This document shows positions 51,120-61,792 of a DNA stretch of 64,000 bases, piece after piece. The stretch's first letter is position 1. Each line of letters begins with the position of its first letter. Source of the stretch: Microglena sp. YARC (taxonomy: Eukaryota; Chlorophyta; Chlorophyceae; Chlamydomonadales; Chlamydomonadaceae); NCBI GenBank assembly GCA_022414725.1, contig CM039464.1:14502973-14566972 (forward strand), given 5' to 3'. The notes under the pieces are model-generated. The model did no database searches. It saw only the letters and a program-made list of their open reading frames with translations, and was not told the DNA's origin. A program made the translations under genes and the position numbers.

Positions 51120-51836
51120 CTTACAGTATCGAGGTATTGACACAGGTGCCGCCGTGATGCGAGAGGTCGCCATGTGACTCGACTCGACTCGACTCGACAG
51201 GTGCCGCCATGATGCGCGAGGTCGCTCTGTGAATCGACACAGGTTCCGTCGTGATGCGAGAGGTCGCTCTGTGACTCGACACAGGTGCCGCCGCCTGATG
51301 CGAAAGTCGCTCTGTGACTCGACTCGACAGGTGCCGCCGCCTGATGCGAGAGGTCGCCATGTGACTTGACTCGACTCGACAGGTGCCGCCATGATGCGCG
51401 AGGTCGCTCTGTGACTCGACACAGGTTCCGTCGTGATGCGAGAGGTCGCTCTGTGACTCGACACAGGTGCCGCCGCCTGATGCGAAAGTCGCTCTGTGAC
51501 TCGACTCGACAGGTGCCGCCGCCTGATGCGAGAGGTCGCCATGTGATGTGACTTGACACAGGTTCCGTCGTGATGCGAGAGGTCGCTCTGTGACTCGACA
51601 CAGGTTCTGTCGTGATGCGAGAGGTCGGTCGCTCTGTGACTCGACACAGGTGCCGCCTGATGCGAGAGGTCGCTCTGTGATGTGAGTCGACACAGGTGCC
51701 GCCTGATGCGAGAGGTCGGTCGCTCTGTGACTCGACACAGGTGCCGCCGTGATGCGAGAGGTCGGTCGCTCTGTGACTCGACTCGACTCGACTCGACTCG
51801 ACTCGACACAGATGCCGCCGTCCTTGATGAGAGTGG
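51120..51836. repeat. Degenerate tandem repeat with GTGACTCGACACAGGTGCCG core
   Basis: About 15 units of 40-60 bp share GATGCGAGAGGTCGCTCTGT and GACTCGACACAGGTGCCGCC, some with extra CTCGA pentamers. Related pieces occur at 42895-43060, 46190-46275 and 52725-52930. The long minus-strand open frames here (Ser/His/Arg-rich) are repeat by-products. Confidence 0.85.
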
Positions 51837-52048
51837 TCGCCGTTCCTCTAAAAACGAGTGTAAACGTAGTGGCCTAAGCCCCCTCACCCAAATCCTGTGT
51901 AGTGCTGGCGGCGGTACAATCGATCGCCGGACATGATAAAAGGCCCGACGATCCCCGAAACTGCATAATTTCCTTTTGTTTTGTTCTCCTCTCTCTTCCT
52001 TCGAACACGACCGACCGACATCTTCCTCCTTTCCATAAGCAACATCAT

Positions 52049-52260
52049 TCATCGAGCCTCGAGTGAAGTGTGTGGCTCACGCCCGACAGCATCGATGGGG
52101 ATTGCCAAAACCCCGATGTCTGATAACACACTCGAGGTTGGCTAACCTTTCGGATCGATGAGAGTGCTGTCAAGGTAGCCGCCACAGCTTGCGAATACGA
52201 GCAATTCCTCTGTCAAAAGAGGAATATAAGACTCGCTTCTTCCAAGCTTGGAAAGCTAGC
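52049..52260 (-). pseudogene. Small-protein family copy with in-frame TAG
   Basis: Reads TEELLVFASCGGYLDSTLID, PKG, TAG at about 52144, then PTSSVLSDIGVLAIPIDAVG and REPHTSLEAR to a TGA at 52049. The neighbouring copy has AAG (Lys) at the TAG position. One base is also missing upstream of the TEELL motif. Confidence 0.6.
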
Positions 52261-52390
52261 TACCTTGGCACTCTGTACGATCCTTTAGGGTTCTTTGAAG
52301 CCGCCTTAGTCCTTCCTTTGCTTTGCTTTGCTTTCTCCCGTCCATCCTTATTTTCTGAACAAATCTTCCTCATTTCTAGAAGCAGCATTA

Positions 52391-52609
52391 TCATCGAGCC
52401 TCGAGTGCAGTATGCGGCTTACGCCCGACAGCATCGATGGGGATTGCCCAGACCCCGATGTCTGAGTACACACTCGAGGTTGGCTTACCTCTCGGATCGA
52501 TGAGAGTGCTGTCAAGGTAGCCGCCACCGCTTGTGGAGACGAGCAGTTCCTCTGTCAAAAGAGGAATCGTCAGACTCTCTCCTTCCAAGCTGTGAAAAAT
52601 CCTGGGCAC
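52391..52609 (-). CDS. Small protein, duplicated family, unknown function
   Basis: 72 residues from a GTG at 52609; no ATG is available. Sequence: LEGESLTIPLLTEELLVSTS, GGGYLDSTLIDPRGKPTSSV, YSDIGVWAIPIDAVGRKPHT. Two related copies exist (52049-52260 on the same strand, 43189-43290 on the other). The pattern of mostly silent or conservative changes between copies (V/I, W/L, K/E) suggests past coding selection. The duplication unit is about 330 bp. Confidence 0.45.
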   Translation of the reverse strand: MPRIFHSLEGESLTIPLLTEELLVSTSGGGYLDSTLIDPRGKPTSSVYSDIGVWAIPIDAVGRKPHTALEAR

Positions 52610-52724
52610 TCTCTACGATCCTTGAGGGTTCCTTGAAGCCGCCGTAGTAGTAGAAGTATCATGATGATGATGGACCGTAGTAGTGTGTGATCCACATAGC
52701 ATACTTCGCTGCATCTGCTTGACA

Positions 52725-52930
52725 CAGTTTCCGCCTTGATGAGAGCGAGTGGTCGTCGTGTGATGTGACTCGACTCGACATGATCCGCCTTGATGAGAGC
52801 GAGTGGTCGTCGTGTGATGTGACTCGACTCGACATGATCCGCCTTGATGAGAGTGGTCGCCGTGTGATGTGACTCGACTCGACATGATCCGCCTTGATGA
52901 GAGCGAGTGGTCGCCGTGTCATGTGTCGTG
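52725..52930. repeat. Tandem repeat, four units of about 55 bp
   Basis: Units carry CCGCCTTGATGAGAGCGAGT, GGTCGTCGTGTGATGTGACT and CGACTCGACATGAT. Related to the array at 51120-51836. Confidence 0.85.
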
Positions 52931-53208
52931 TGGAGGCTGATGGACGAGGATTCTTCGACAGCCGCCGCCGTGCGTGTGTGAGGATGCGGTCGGGCGGGCG
53001 CTCTTTACACATCCCATCCATCATCCCCCTTTTGTTTGTGAGTCGTGAGTGAGTGAGTGCACTACTTCGGATTTTGACCACCTGATTCCTTCACCAATCT
53101 GAACTACAAATGTGACGTGTTTTTCAAGAATCATCGAATCAAGCGGCATTCCTGCCGCCTTTTTGTTGGCTCTCAGAGTGTATCAGGTCATTGATATGTG
53201 AAACCGAG

Positions 53209-53216
53209 TATAAAAC
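53209..53216 (+). promoter_or_regulatory. TATA-like box of the TV-Pol/helicase gene
   Basis: TATAAAAC, 45 bases before the ATG at 53262, in an otherwise mixed-composition leader. Confidence 0.4.
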
Positions 53217-53261
53217 AACACGTCACTAACATGTCACAAGATAACACTAAACCCATCACAA

Positions 53262-55730
53262 ATGGGGTCAGGATCCACCACCAGTCTTTCTACTATCAGT
53301 AGTATTCCTTCTGGGCTCCGTTTGAGTCGTTGTCCTCCTGTGAACAAGCGTCCATCTTCTTCCGAGCATGAGATCTTTTACTTGCACGAAAAGGTTGACC
53401 TCTCCGAAGTGGACTCCCTCTTGGACTCCCAGGGCATGGTGGATCTCAAGATCAATGACCGTGATAAGTGGAAACAAATCGCGAGCACGTGCATGGTCGC
53501 CCGTTCCTTGGGAGGCTACGTTCCGGTTCGTTATTATATGCACGAGTCCCAGGATGGATATGGTCGCATGAAAAGTTGTGTTGATGCGACCGGCGTGTCC
53601 GCTGTTCCGTACGTGAGGATGGGTCGTGAGGCCCGTGCAGTGCTCGCTGGCGATTTGTACTGGGATGTGGACATGGTCAATTGCCAACCGAGTTTTTTTT
53701 CCCAAAAGTGCCAGCAATACAAGATCAAATCACCACTCTTGGATCGCTATGTCAACGATCGTGAAGCTTCTCTCACCGAGGTCATGGATGCATGTGGTGT
53801 CACTCGCGAATACGCCAAGAATCTCTTCATCCGCCTCCTGTTTTGGGGCAGCGTGGATGCGTGGACGACTGACTGTGGTCTAGAAGTTGATCGCAATCTT
53901 GTGCCTGTCTGGATCCACGCCCTCAAGAAAGAGCTCCGCGAGGTGGCAACCAATTTGATGGATTTGCCCATTTCAGAAGTTGAGATGATCGGCCAGATGG
54001 TTAAAAGCCGGTTTGCGTGTACTCCTGTCTCAAATTCCGGCGACCCTTTGGCCACTTTTATCGCCCTTTTCTTGCAGAGCATCGAACACGAATGTGTTTC
54101 AGCACTCGTGCACGAAGTGCATGGTCATCATTACAGTGTTGGCGGCATCATCTACGACGGCATCTTGGTGGACAAGTGTGGTTGCATGCCCATTCCTGAT
54201 GATGACTTGCTGTTTCTCTTGGAAACTAGAGTGAGTCGACGCACCGGCTATACCATCAAACTCGCAGTCAAGCCTTTGTCACCCTCTCCGCATTGGACGA
54301 CCCCCCCTCCCCTTCAAGATACCTCCAATAATGCAGAATATGAGGATTGGATGAACGGAGCTGAGCTGCTCAGCTATGATGAAGTCAAACGCAATTGGGA
54401 AAAGTCGGCGTTCAAGATCATCAACTAGGTCGTGTACGTGCGCATCGATGGGCAAGGTATCCGCCATGTCACATCTGAGAAGACTCTGCAAGAGGCGTTT
54501 CGTCACTTGGGATATGTCGACATTACGTTGCGCGACTCTGGGAGCGTTTCGGTAAGCCGGACACAACCATTCATTCCGAGGTGGATCAAAGACACATCTA
54601 CCCGCAAGTATGATGACATGAAGCTTATGCCGCCCCCTATCGAGGTTGGAGGCAATGTCTACAATATTTGGAACGGTTTCGAAGTCGAACGCGATGTGTC
54701 GTCACATGATGATTCAGTCATGGCCGACCATCCCTCGGTCGAGGTCTTCATCGATTTCCTTCACACGTTGTGTGGCAATAACCAGGAGTGCACGGATTAC
54801 ATCCTGAACTGGATCGCGCAAATCTTCCAACAACCTGCTCAGAAGACCGGGGTGGCAATCTTACTCAAGGGCGAGGAGGGCGTCGGTAAGAATCGTGCCA
54901 CCGATCTTTTGAGGGCGATGGTGGGCGCCGACAAGTTCCTGCAAACTGCAACACCGGCCAACACGCTCTATGGTCGCTTCAATCGCCAACGTGAGGGGCG
55001 TTTCCTCATCGTCGTCAATGAGTCCAATGGACATGATAACTTTGCAGCCAACGATGTCATCAAGGACATGATCACATGTGATCAGTTTGAATGCGAGTCC
55101 AAAGGAGTCAATGCATACACCATGCAGTGTTTTTCTCGCTTCATTTTCACCACCAACAACGACAACTGCCTCCGAGTGAATCCTGATAACCGAAGGTATG
55201 TCATTATCGAGACATCGTCTGTGATGAAGGGTAACACTGAGTACTTCAACCACCTTTCGGGGCTGATCGACGATGCAGAGTCCAGAGTCGCGTTTTACAA
55301 GTTCTTGATGGCAAGGGACATCAAGGGCGTCGAATGGATCCGGTCTAGGCCTGCAACCACCTACATGTCGCAAATGGTCTCCATGAATCTTCCGTACGAG
55401 CACCAATTCATCTTGCACATGATCCAGGGTCTGAGCGTCGAGCATAACAACGTGGTCAACTGTATCATCGATTATTCTCCCTATGTGAGCATCAAGGCGG
55501 AGACCTTGTTCGACCAGTTAAATGACTGGCTATCCACGATCCGTGCTTCTGATAAGCATGAAACCAACTTGATCAAGTTTGGTCTCAAGGTGTCCAAGCT
55601 CGTGCGTGATGATACAAAGAACCTGGGCTTGAGGGGCATCTCCAAGAATCGCACCAACACTGGGGCTGTTTACTATTTCTGTATTGAGGATGTCCTCGAT
55701 GCCATGCGTGAGAAGATGTGGTTTGATTGA
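53262..55730 (+). pseudogene. TV-Pol-like polymerase fused to superfamily 3 helicase, one in-frame TAG
   Basis: A single 822-codon frame broken once, by TAG at 54426 (codon 389), between the two domains. The N-terminal part looks like the transposon-virus polymerase (family A-like palm): YWDVDMVNCQPSFFSQ (motif A, Asp135/137), KNLFIRLLFWGSVDAW (motif B-like), IIYDGILVDK (motif C, Asp299). The C-terminal part is a superfamily 3 helicase: GEEGVGKNRA (Walker A, residues 537-546), FLIVVNES (Walker B), RFIFTTNND (motif C) and PDNRRYVIIE (arginine finger region). This fusion is known from virophages and Tlr/polinton-like elements rather than from the D5 proteins of giant viruses. If the TAG is not read through, helicase and polymerase are separated. 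It is followed by a large tandem array. Confidence 0.75.
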
Positions 55731-55770
55731 TGAATGCTTCTGTTTGTCGGTCCTCTCGTCAAGCACACGC

Positions 55771-58700
55771 ATTCTGCCAACAAAAGTCCGTTGTGGGTTC
55801 GTTGGTCGCCACTCAACTCGTAATGAGAGTCCCCTTAATTGTTATAAGGTTCAGCAGCTGATATTACCGTAAACCATATAGGTAGTGATTAGATTACAAG
55901 TTATGTATAGTTATATATATATATTGTATGTAAAATGAAGTAGATATATATCGGTATAATTACATTATATAGGGAGGATTCCAAGTACCCATCACCTGTC
56001 AACTCTACACATTGTACCTCAGCTCCGGCAATCAATGTAATGTAATGTAATGTTTTCTACGACCTACGCCTTCTGCCAACGAAAGTCCGTTGTGGGTTCG
56101 TTGGTCGCCACTCAACTCGTAATGAGAGTCCCCTTAATTGTTATAAGGTTCAGCAGCTGATATTACCGTAAAACCATATAGGTAGTGATTAGATTACAAG
56201 TTATGTATAGTTATATATGTATTGTATGTAAAATGAAGTAGATATATATCGGTATAATTACATTATATAGGGAGGGTTCCAAGTACCCATCACCTGTCAA
56301 CTCTACATATTTTACCTCAGCTCCGGCAATCAATGTAATATAATGTAATGTTTTCTACGACCTACGCCTTCTGCCAACGAAAGTCCGTTGTGGGTTTGTT
56401 GGTCGCCACTCAACTCGTAATGAGAGTCCCCTTAATTGTTATAAGGTTCAGCAGCTGATATTACCGTAAACCATATAGGTAGTGATTAGATTACAAGTTA
56501 TGTATAGTTATATATATATTGTATGTAAAATGAAGTAGATATATATCGGTATAATTACATTATTTAGGGAGGGTTCCAAGTACCCATCACCTGTCAACTC
56601 TACGCATTGTACCTCAGCTCCGGCAATCAATGTAATGTAATGTAATGTTTTCTACGACCTACGCCTTCTGCCAACGAAAGTCCGTTGTGGGTTCGTTGGT
56701 CGCCACTCAACTCGTAATGAGAGTCCCCTTAATTGTTATAAGGTTCAGCAGCTGATATTACCGTAAACCATATAGGTAGTGATTAGATTACAAGTATGTA
56801 TAGTTATATATATATATTGTATGTAAAATGAAGTAGATATATATCATAATTACATTATATAGGGAGGATTCCAATACCCATCACCTGTCAACTCTACACA
56901 TTGTACCTCAGCTCCGCAATCAATGTAATGTAATGTAATGTTTTCTACGACCTACGCCTTCTGCCAACGAAGTCCGTGTGGGTTTGTTGGTCGCCACTCG
57001 ACTCGTAATGAGAGTCCCCTTAATTGTTATAAGGTTCAGCAGCTGATATTACCGTAAAACCATATAGGTAATTAGATTACAAGTTATGTTATAGTTATAT
57101 ATATATTGTATGTAAAATGAAGTAGATATATATCGTATAATTACATTATATAGGGAGGTTCCAAGTACCCATCACCTGTCAACTCTACATATTTTACCTC
57201 AGCTCCGGCAATCAATGTAATATAATGTAATGTTTTCTACGACCTACGCCTTCTGCCAACGAAAGTCCGTTGTGGGTTTGTTGGTCGCCACTCAACTCGT
57301 AATGAGAGTCCCCTTAATTGTTATAAGGTTCAGCAGCTGATATTACCGTAAACCATATAGGTAGTGATTAGATTACAAGTTATGTATAGTTATATATATA
57401 TTGTATGTAAAATGAAGTAGATATATATCGGCTATAATTACATTATATAGGGAGGTTCCAAGTACCCATCACCTGTCAACTCTACGCATTGTACCTCAGC
57501 TCCCAATCAATGTAATGTAATGTAATGTTTTCTACGACCTACGCCTTCTGCCAACGAAAGTCCGTTGTGGGTTCGTTGGTCGCCACTCAACTCGTAATGA
57601 GAGTCCCCTTAATTGTTATAAGGTTCAGCAGCTGATATTACCGTAAACCATATAGTAGTGATTAGATTACAAGTTATGTATAGTTATATATATATTGTAT
57701 GTAAAATGAAGTAGATATATATCGGTATAATTACATATATAGGGAGGTTCCAAGTACCCATCACCTGTCAACTCTACACATTGTACCTCAGCTCGGCAAT
57801 CAATGTAATGTAATGTAATGTTTTTCTACGACCTACGCCTTCTGCCAACGAAAGTCCGTTGTGGGTTCGTTGGTCGCCACTCAACTCGTAATGAGAGTCC
57901 CCTTAATTGTTATAAGGTTCAGCAGCTGATATTACCGTAAACCATATAGGTAGTGATTAGATTACAAGTTATGTATAGTTATATATGTATTGTATGTAAA
58001 ATGAAGCAGATATATATATCGGTATAATTACATTATATAGGGAGGGTTCCAAGCACCCATCACCTGTCAACTCTACACATTGTACCTCAGCTCCGGCAAT
58101 CAATGTAATGTAATGTAATGTTTTCTACGACCTACGCCTTCTGCCAACGAAAGTCCGTTGTGGGTTCGTTGGTCGCCACTCAACTCGTAATGAGAGTCCC
58201 CTTAATTGTTATAAGGTTCAGCAGCTGATATTACCGTAAACCATATAGGTAGTGATTAGATTACAAGTTATGTATAGTTATATATATATTGTATGTAAAA
58301 TGAAGTAGATATATATCGGTATGATTACATTATATAGGGAGGGTTCCAAGTACCCATCACCTGTCAACTCTACACATTGTACCTCAGCTCCGGCAATCAA
58401 TGTAATGTAATGTAATGTTTTCTACGACCTACGCCTTCTGCCAACGAAAGTCCGTTGTGGGTTCGTTGGTCGCCACTCAACTCGTAATGAGAGTCTTAAT
58501 TGTTATAAGGTTCAGCAAGCTGATATTACCGTAAACCATATAGGTAGTGATTAGATTACAAGTTATGTATAGTTACATATATATATTGTATGTAAAATGA
58601 AGTAGATATATATCGGTATAATTACATTATATAGGGAGGGTTCCAAGTACCCATCACCTGTCAACTCTACACATTGTACCTCAGCTCCGGCAATCAATGT

Positions 58701-59298
58701 AATGTAATGTAATGTTTTCTACGACCTACGTTTTCTGCCAACGAAAGTCCGTTGTGGGTTCGTTGGTCGCCACTCAACTCGTAATGAGAGTCCCCTTAAT
58801 TGTTATAAGGTTCAGCAGCTGATATTACCGTAAACCATATAGTAGTGATTAGATTACAAGTTATGTATAGTTATATATATATTGTATGTAAAATGAAGTA
58901 GATATATATCGGTATAATTACATTACATAGGGAGGGTTCCAAGTACCCATCACCTGTCAACTCTACACATTGTACCTCAGCTCCGGCAATCAATGTAATG
59001 TAATGTGATGTTTTCTACGACCTACGCCTTCTGCCAACGAAAGTCCGTTGTGGGTTCGTTGGTCGCCACTCAACTCGTAATGAGAGTCCCCTTAATTGTT
59101 ATAAGGTTCAGCAGCTGATATTACCGTAAACCATATAGGTAGTGATTAGATTACAAGTTATGTATAGTTATATATATATTGTATGTAAAATGAAGTAGAT
59201 ATATATCGGTATAATTACATTATATAGGGAGGGTTCCAAGTACCCATCACCTGTCAACTCTACACATTGTACCTCAGCTCCGGCAATCAATGTAATGT
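55771..59298 (+). repeat. Twelve-copy tandem repeat of about 296 bp
   Basis: TTCTGCCAACGAAAGTCCGT recurs at about 55771, 56068, 56366, 56664, 56959, 57249, 57544, 57839, 58137, 58433, 58732 and 59029. Each unit has a TA-rich half (TATATATATTGTATGTAAAA, TCGGTATAATTACATTATAT) and a mixed half with GTCCCCTTAATTGTTATAAG. Copies are nearly identical except for one-base indels, which are densest in copies 4-7. There is no coding potential. Position after a replicase gene suggests an origin or structural array; this is not shown. Confidence 0.95.
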
Positions 59299-59717
59299 AT
59301 TTTTTCTCTCCTCTCAGACAGACAGGCAGACAGGACCCGCCCACACTCAGGTGCATGATGATAGAACACCCCTGTCCTCCCCCCCAAACGCTGGTGGGCA
59401 AAACAGACCCGCGCGGCACGTGTGTCAGCAGCTGAATTCCACTGCCCCACTCCGTGGGTCCCGCGATTCCCCTTTCATTATCCCGACATAGTTCTCAAGC
59501 AGACTTCTGCTTGAGGTTTGCTTCTGTAGAAAGAGGAGAACGTTACACACTTAGTAAAACAATGCTGTTATTGTAGAGAGAGAGAGGGAACGTTACATCC
59601 ATCTGGGGGAGAGGGGGAACGTTACATATTCAGCAAAATAATGCCGAGACCTGTATGGATCAAAGTTGTTTACACTCGTTTTTATTAAAACAATAGTTTA
59701 GTTGCTAATCTGTCAGC
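59299..59717. other. Gene-free stretch
   Basis: CAGACAGACAGGCAGACAGG short repeats, dispersed repeat B at 59431-59515, and three GGGAACGTTACAT units at 59536-59620. No gene seen. Confidence 0.55.
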
Positions 59718-59828
59718 GGGGTTGTAGCTCAGTGGTAGAGCGTGAGGTTAAGCCATTTTTCTTCATTCCTTGATCATGTCTCCCACTGAGCGATATATTA
59801 AGATCCGGGTTCGAATCCGGTACCTCCA
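59718..59828 (+). tRNA. Interrupted tRNA-like gene, isotype uncertain (possibly a pseudogene)
   Basis: GGGGTTG starts an acceptor arm that pairs with TACCTCC (one mismatch, with G3:U70), ending in discriminator A at 59828. TAGCTCAGTGGTAGAGC is a clear D arm, and GGGTTCGAATCC a T loop. The T stem lacks one C compared with a normal CCGGG/CCCGG stem. The anticodon stem TGAGG could pair with TCCCA at 59780-59784 with one mismatch. The loop then begins TTAAG (anticodon AAG by position) and is interrupted by about 25 bases. The long segment after it could be a long variable arm. Acceptor and anticodon features disagree on isotype. Confidence 0.5.
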
Positions 59829-59890
59829 GTGTTTTGCCAAAGTTCCACCTTCAGTTAATCAAGTTACTTGAGTTAATTAATTTAACTAAG

Positions 59891-60463
59891 TTAGTCAATT
59901 TCCTGGCTGCGGATATCTTGACTGAAGACGCGTCCACCGCGATCCACAGCTGTCACGATCATACGACGAATTGTCACAGATCCAAGTGTTGTTCCGTCTT
60001 TCATGTCAATGTTGATGAGATGCGGTAGCCAGGACGAAAGTCTACTCATAGTGGCCTGCTGTATGTCTTTCAACCGCGGATTGGCATTTCCAGTTTTGGC
60101 AGGGGCTTTGATGATTTTCGTCTCCACCACGAAAAGTGTGTTTATAGCATGTGATAATACAAGGGGGGCGTCCCCGTTGGCGCGCTTGAAGCAGCCGTCA
60201 TCTAAGACGTACTCCACAGCGACGAGGAACAAACGTGACGATGGGGATGTGTGGTGTTTTTGTTTAATTAGGTGGCGCAATGAGTTATACTCCAAGACGC
60301 GTGGATCGCCGGAAGTAGCCGATGACGTCCGCAGTGCATTGAGACGTCTGACTCGGCAGTGGAGGCGATCAATAAACTTGGATGTGTCGAGACTGTCCAT
60401 GTCCAGCGCCCTTCCTATTTTGCGGACTGGGTTTGAAATGGGCTGGCAAGGTTGTGTCGGCAT
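59891..60463 (-). CDS. Hypothetical protein, possible PD-(D/E)xK-type nuclease
   Basis: 190 residues from ATG at 60463. The middle reads VAVEYVLDDGCFK, then INTLFVVETKIIK, then DIQQATMSRLSSWLPHL. The hydrophobic strand ending in VVETK, with an acidic residue upstream and a Gln-containing helix downstream, is the pattern of the PD-(D/E)xK nuclease fold; this is a pattern guess only. The C-terminal DRGGRVFSQDIRSQEID and its flank are repeated at 30335-30440, so this gene once had a second copy. The frame is intact. The tRNA-like gene ends 63 bases beyond its stop. Confidence 0.5.
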   Translation of the reverse strand: MPTQPCQPISNPVRKIGRALDMDSLDTSKFIDRLHCRVRRLNALRTSSATSGDPRVLEYNSLRHLIKQKHHTSPSSRLFLVAVEYVLDDGCFKRANGDAPLVLSHAINTLFVVETKIIKAPAKTGNANPRLKDIQQATMSRLSSWLPHLINIDMKDGTTLGSVTIRRMIVTAVDRGGRVFSQDIRSQEID

Positions 60464-61792
60464 CGCGTCGATGAAGACTCTTTTCTTCGCGCATACGTGG
60501 ATGTGGCAATGGTTCTTATTACTCCAATCTCAAAAGAGGGAGAGATATTCGCGTGTGTATGGCTGTAATCTGTATGGATTTTGCGTTATTTGTAGATGGA
60601 AGAAAGGAAAGGAGGAGGGTGGTGTGCGAAGGACGCGCTAGGGAAGAGGATGATGAGGAGAAGAAAAGAAAAATATACAAAATATGGGCGAGGAGGGCCT
60701 TTTATGATGCCCGGTGATCGTACCGCCAGCAATACACAAGGATTGGATTGGGTATGCCTGGGGGGGGTCTGGCGGCACGTCCTCGGTGCCGCAATCAATG
60801 CTGTCGACGCCACCTGTCCACAATTACTGGAATACGACATCGGCCATCTCCCTAAAGACGGCACCTGAATCACCCGCGTCAAGTTGGTAGTACTCGTATC
60901 CAACATCGAGACGGGCTTGACTCCGAGGGTAATCTCCGCGAAGGTACCGGAGCAGGGCAGTCAGTCTCAGCTCCACACAAGCACGCGATTAAGTACGTGG
61001 ATTGCGAATATCATCTTTGAGTTCTTCGGGTACTGAGAAAGTCGCTGACCAAAGGGCTTCGACGTCCCATGAAAGACGAGTGTAAACAAGTCAGATCCGA
61101 CACGTGTTTCCGCGAGTCATCAGCTGAATTCCACTGCCCCACTCCATGGGGCCCGCGTTTCCCCTTCACAATCCACATAGTTCTCAAGCAGAAGTCTGCT
61201 TGAGAAAGTCGCATTGGCTTGTGTGAGAATGGACGAGGAGGATGCGAAAGCCGCCGTGGCGTGTGTGAAGATGAATGAATGGACGAACGGGGGCTGCGAA
61301 AGCCGCCGTGGCGTGTGTGAAGATGAATGAATGGACGAACGGGGGCTGCGAAAGCCGCCTTGGTGTGTGTGAAGATGAATGAATGGACGAACTGACGAGT
61401 AGGATGCGCAAGCCTCCGTGGAGACCAGATGGACGAGTATGATACGCAAGCCGCCGCCTGTGTCGTGATAGAGTGCGTGCGCTATCTATCTATCTATCAT
61501 ATCTATCTATCTATCTATCTATCCATCCTATCCTATCTATCCTATCCTATCTATCTAATGCACCGAGTATGCGACATGTTTCCTCCGTTCCGTTTGCTTC
61601 GATCCTGTATGTATGTATCCATTCAGCTTGACGTGTGTACGTGTATGACTTGTATATACAATCGTTTGTATTCATTCTCTCTCTTGTGAGCATGTCCACA
61701 CCGTTCCGCATAATGCTTCGACACTCTTTCTACTGTCTGAGTGTCTGTCTGTTCGCTTGTTCGTCTATCAAAGGATGACCCGTTGAACAATT
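60464..61792. other. Gene-poor stretch with short tandem repeats
   Basis: The minus strand at about 60855-61010 has a protein-like run (RACVELRLTALLRYLRGDYP, DVGYEYYQLDAGDSGAVFRE) closed by stops on both sides, probably a gene remnant. Dispersed repeat B is at 61120-61200, a 58-bp repeat in three units at 61230-61405 (GAAAGCCGCCGTGGCGTGTG), and a TATC microsatellite at 61480-61560. Confidence 0.45.

Noticed and set aside
51015..52052. Long minus-strand open frame (345 codons)
   Set aside because: It is made almost entirely of short tandem repeat units rich in Ser, His and Arg, is open in several frames at once, and has no natural domain composition.
55771..59298. CRISPR-like array
   Set aside because: Units of about 296 bp are repeated end to end with no unique spacers, and no cas genes are present.
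59718..59828. Suppressor tRNA that could read TAG
   Set aside because: The anticodon position cannot be set to CTA in any plausible fold; AAG or TAA are the only readings I can support.
60003..60641. Plus-strand frame of 212 codons
   Set aside because: It is antisense to the better-supported minus-strand gene at 59891-60463, which has a conserved duplicated end.
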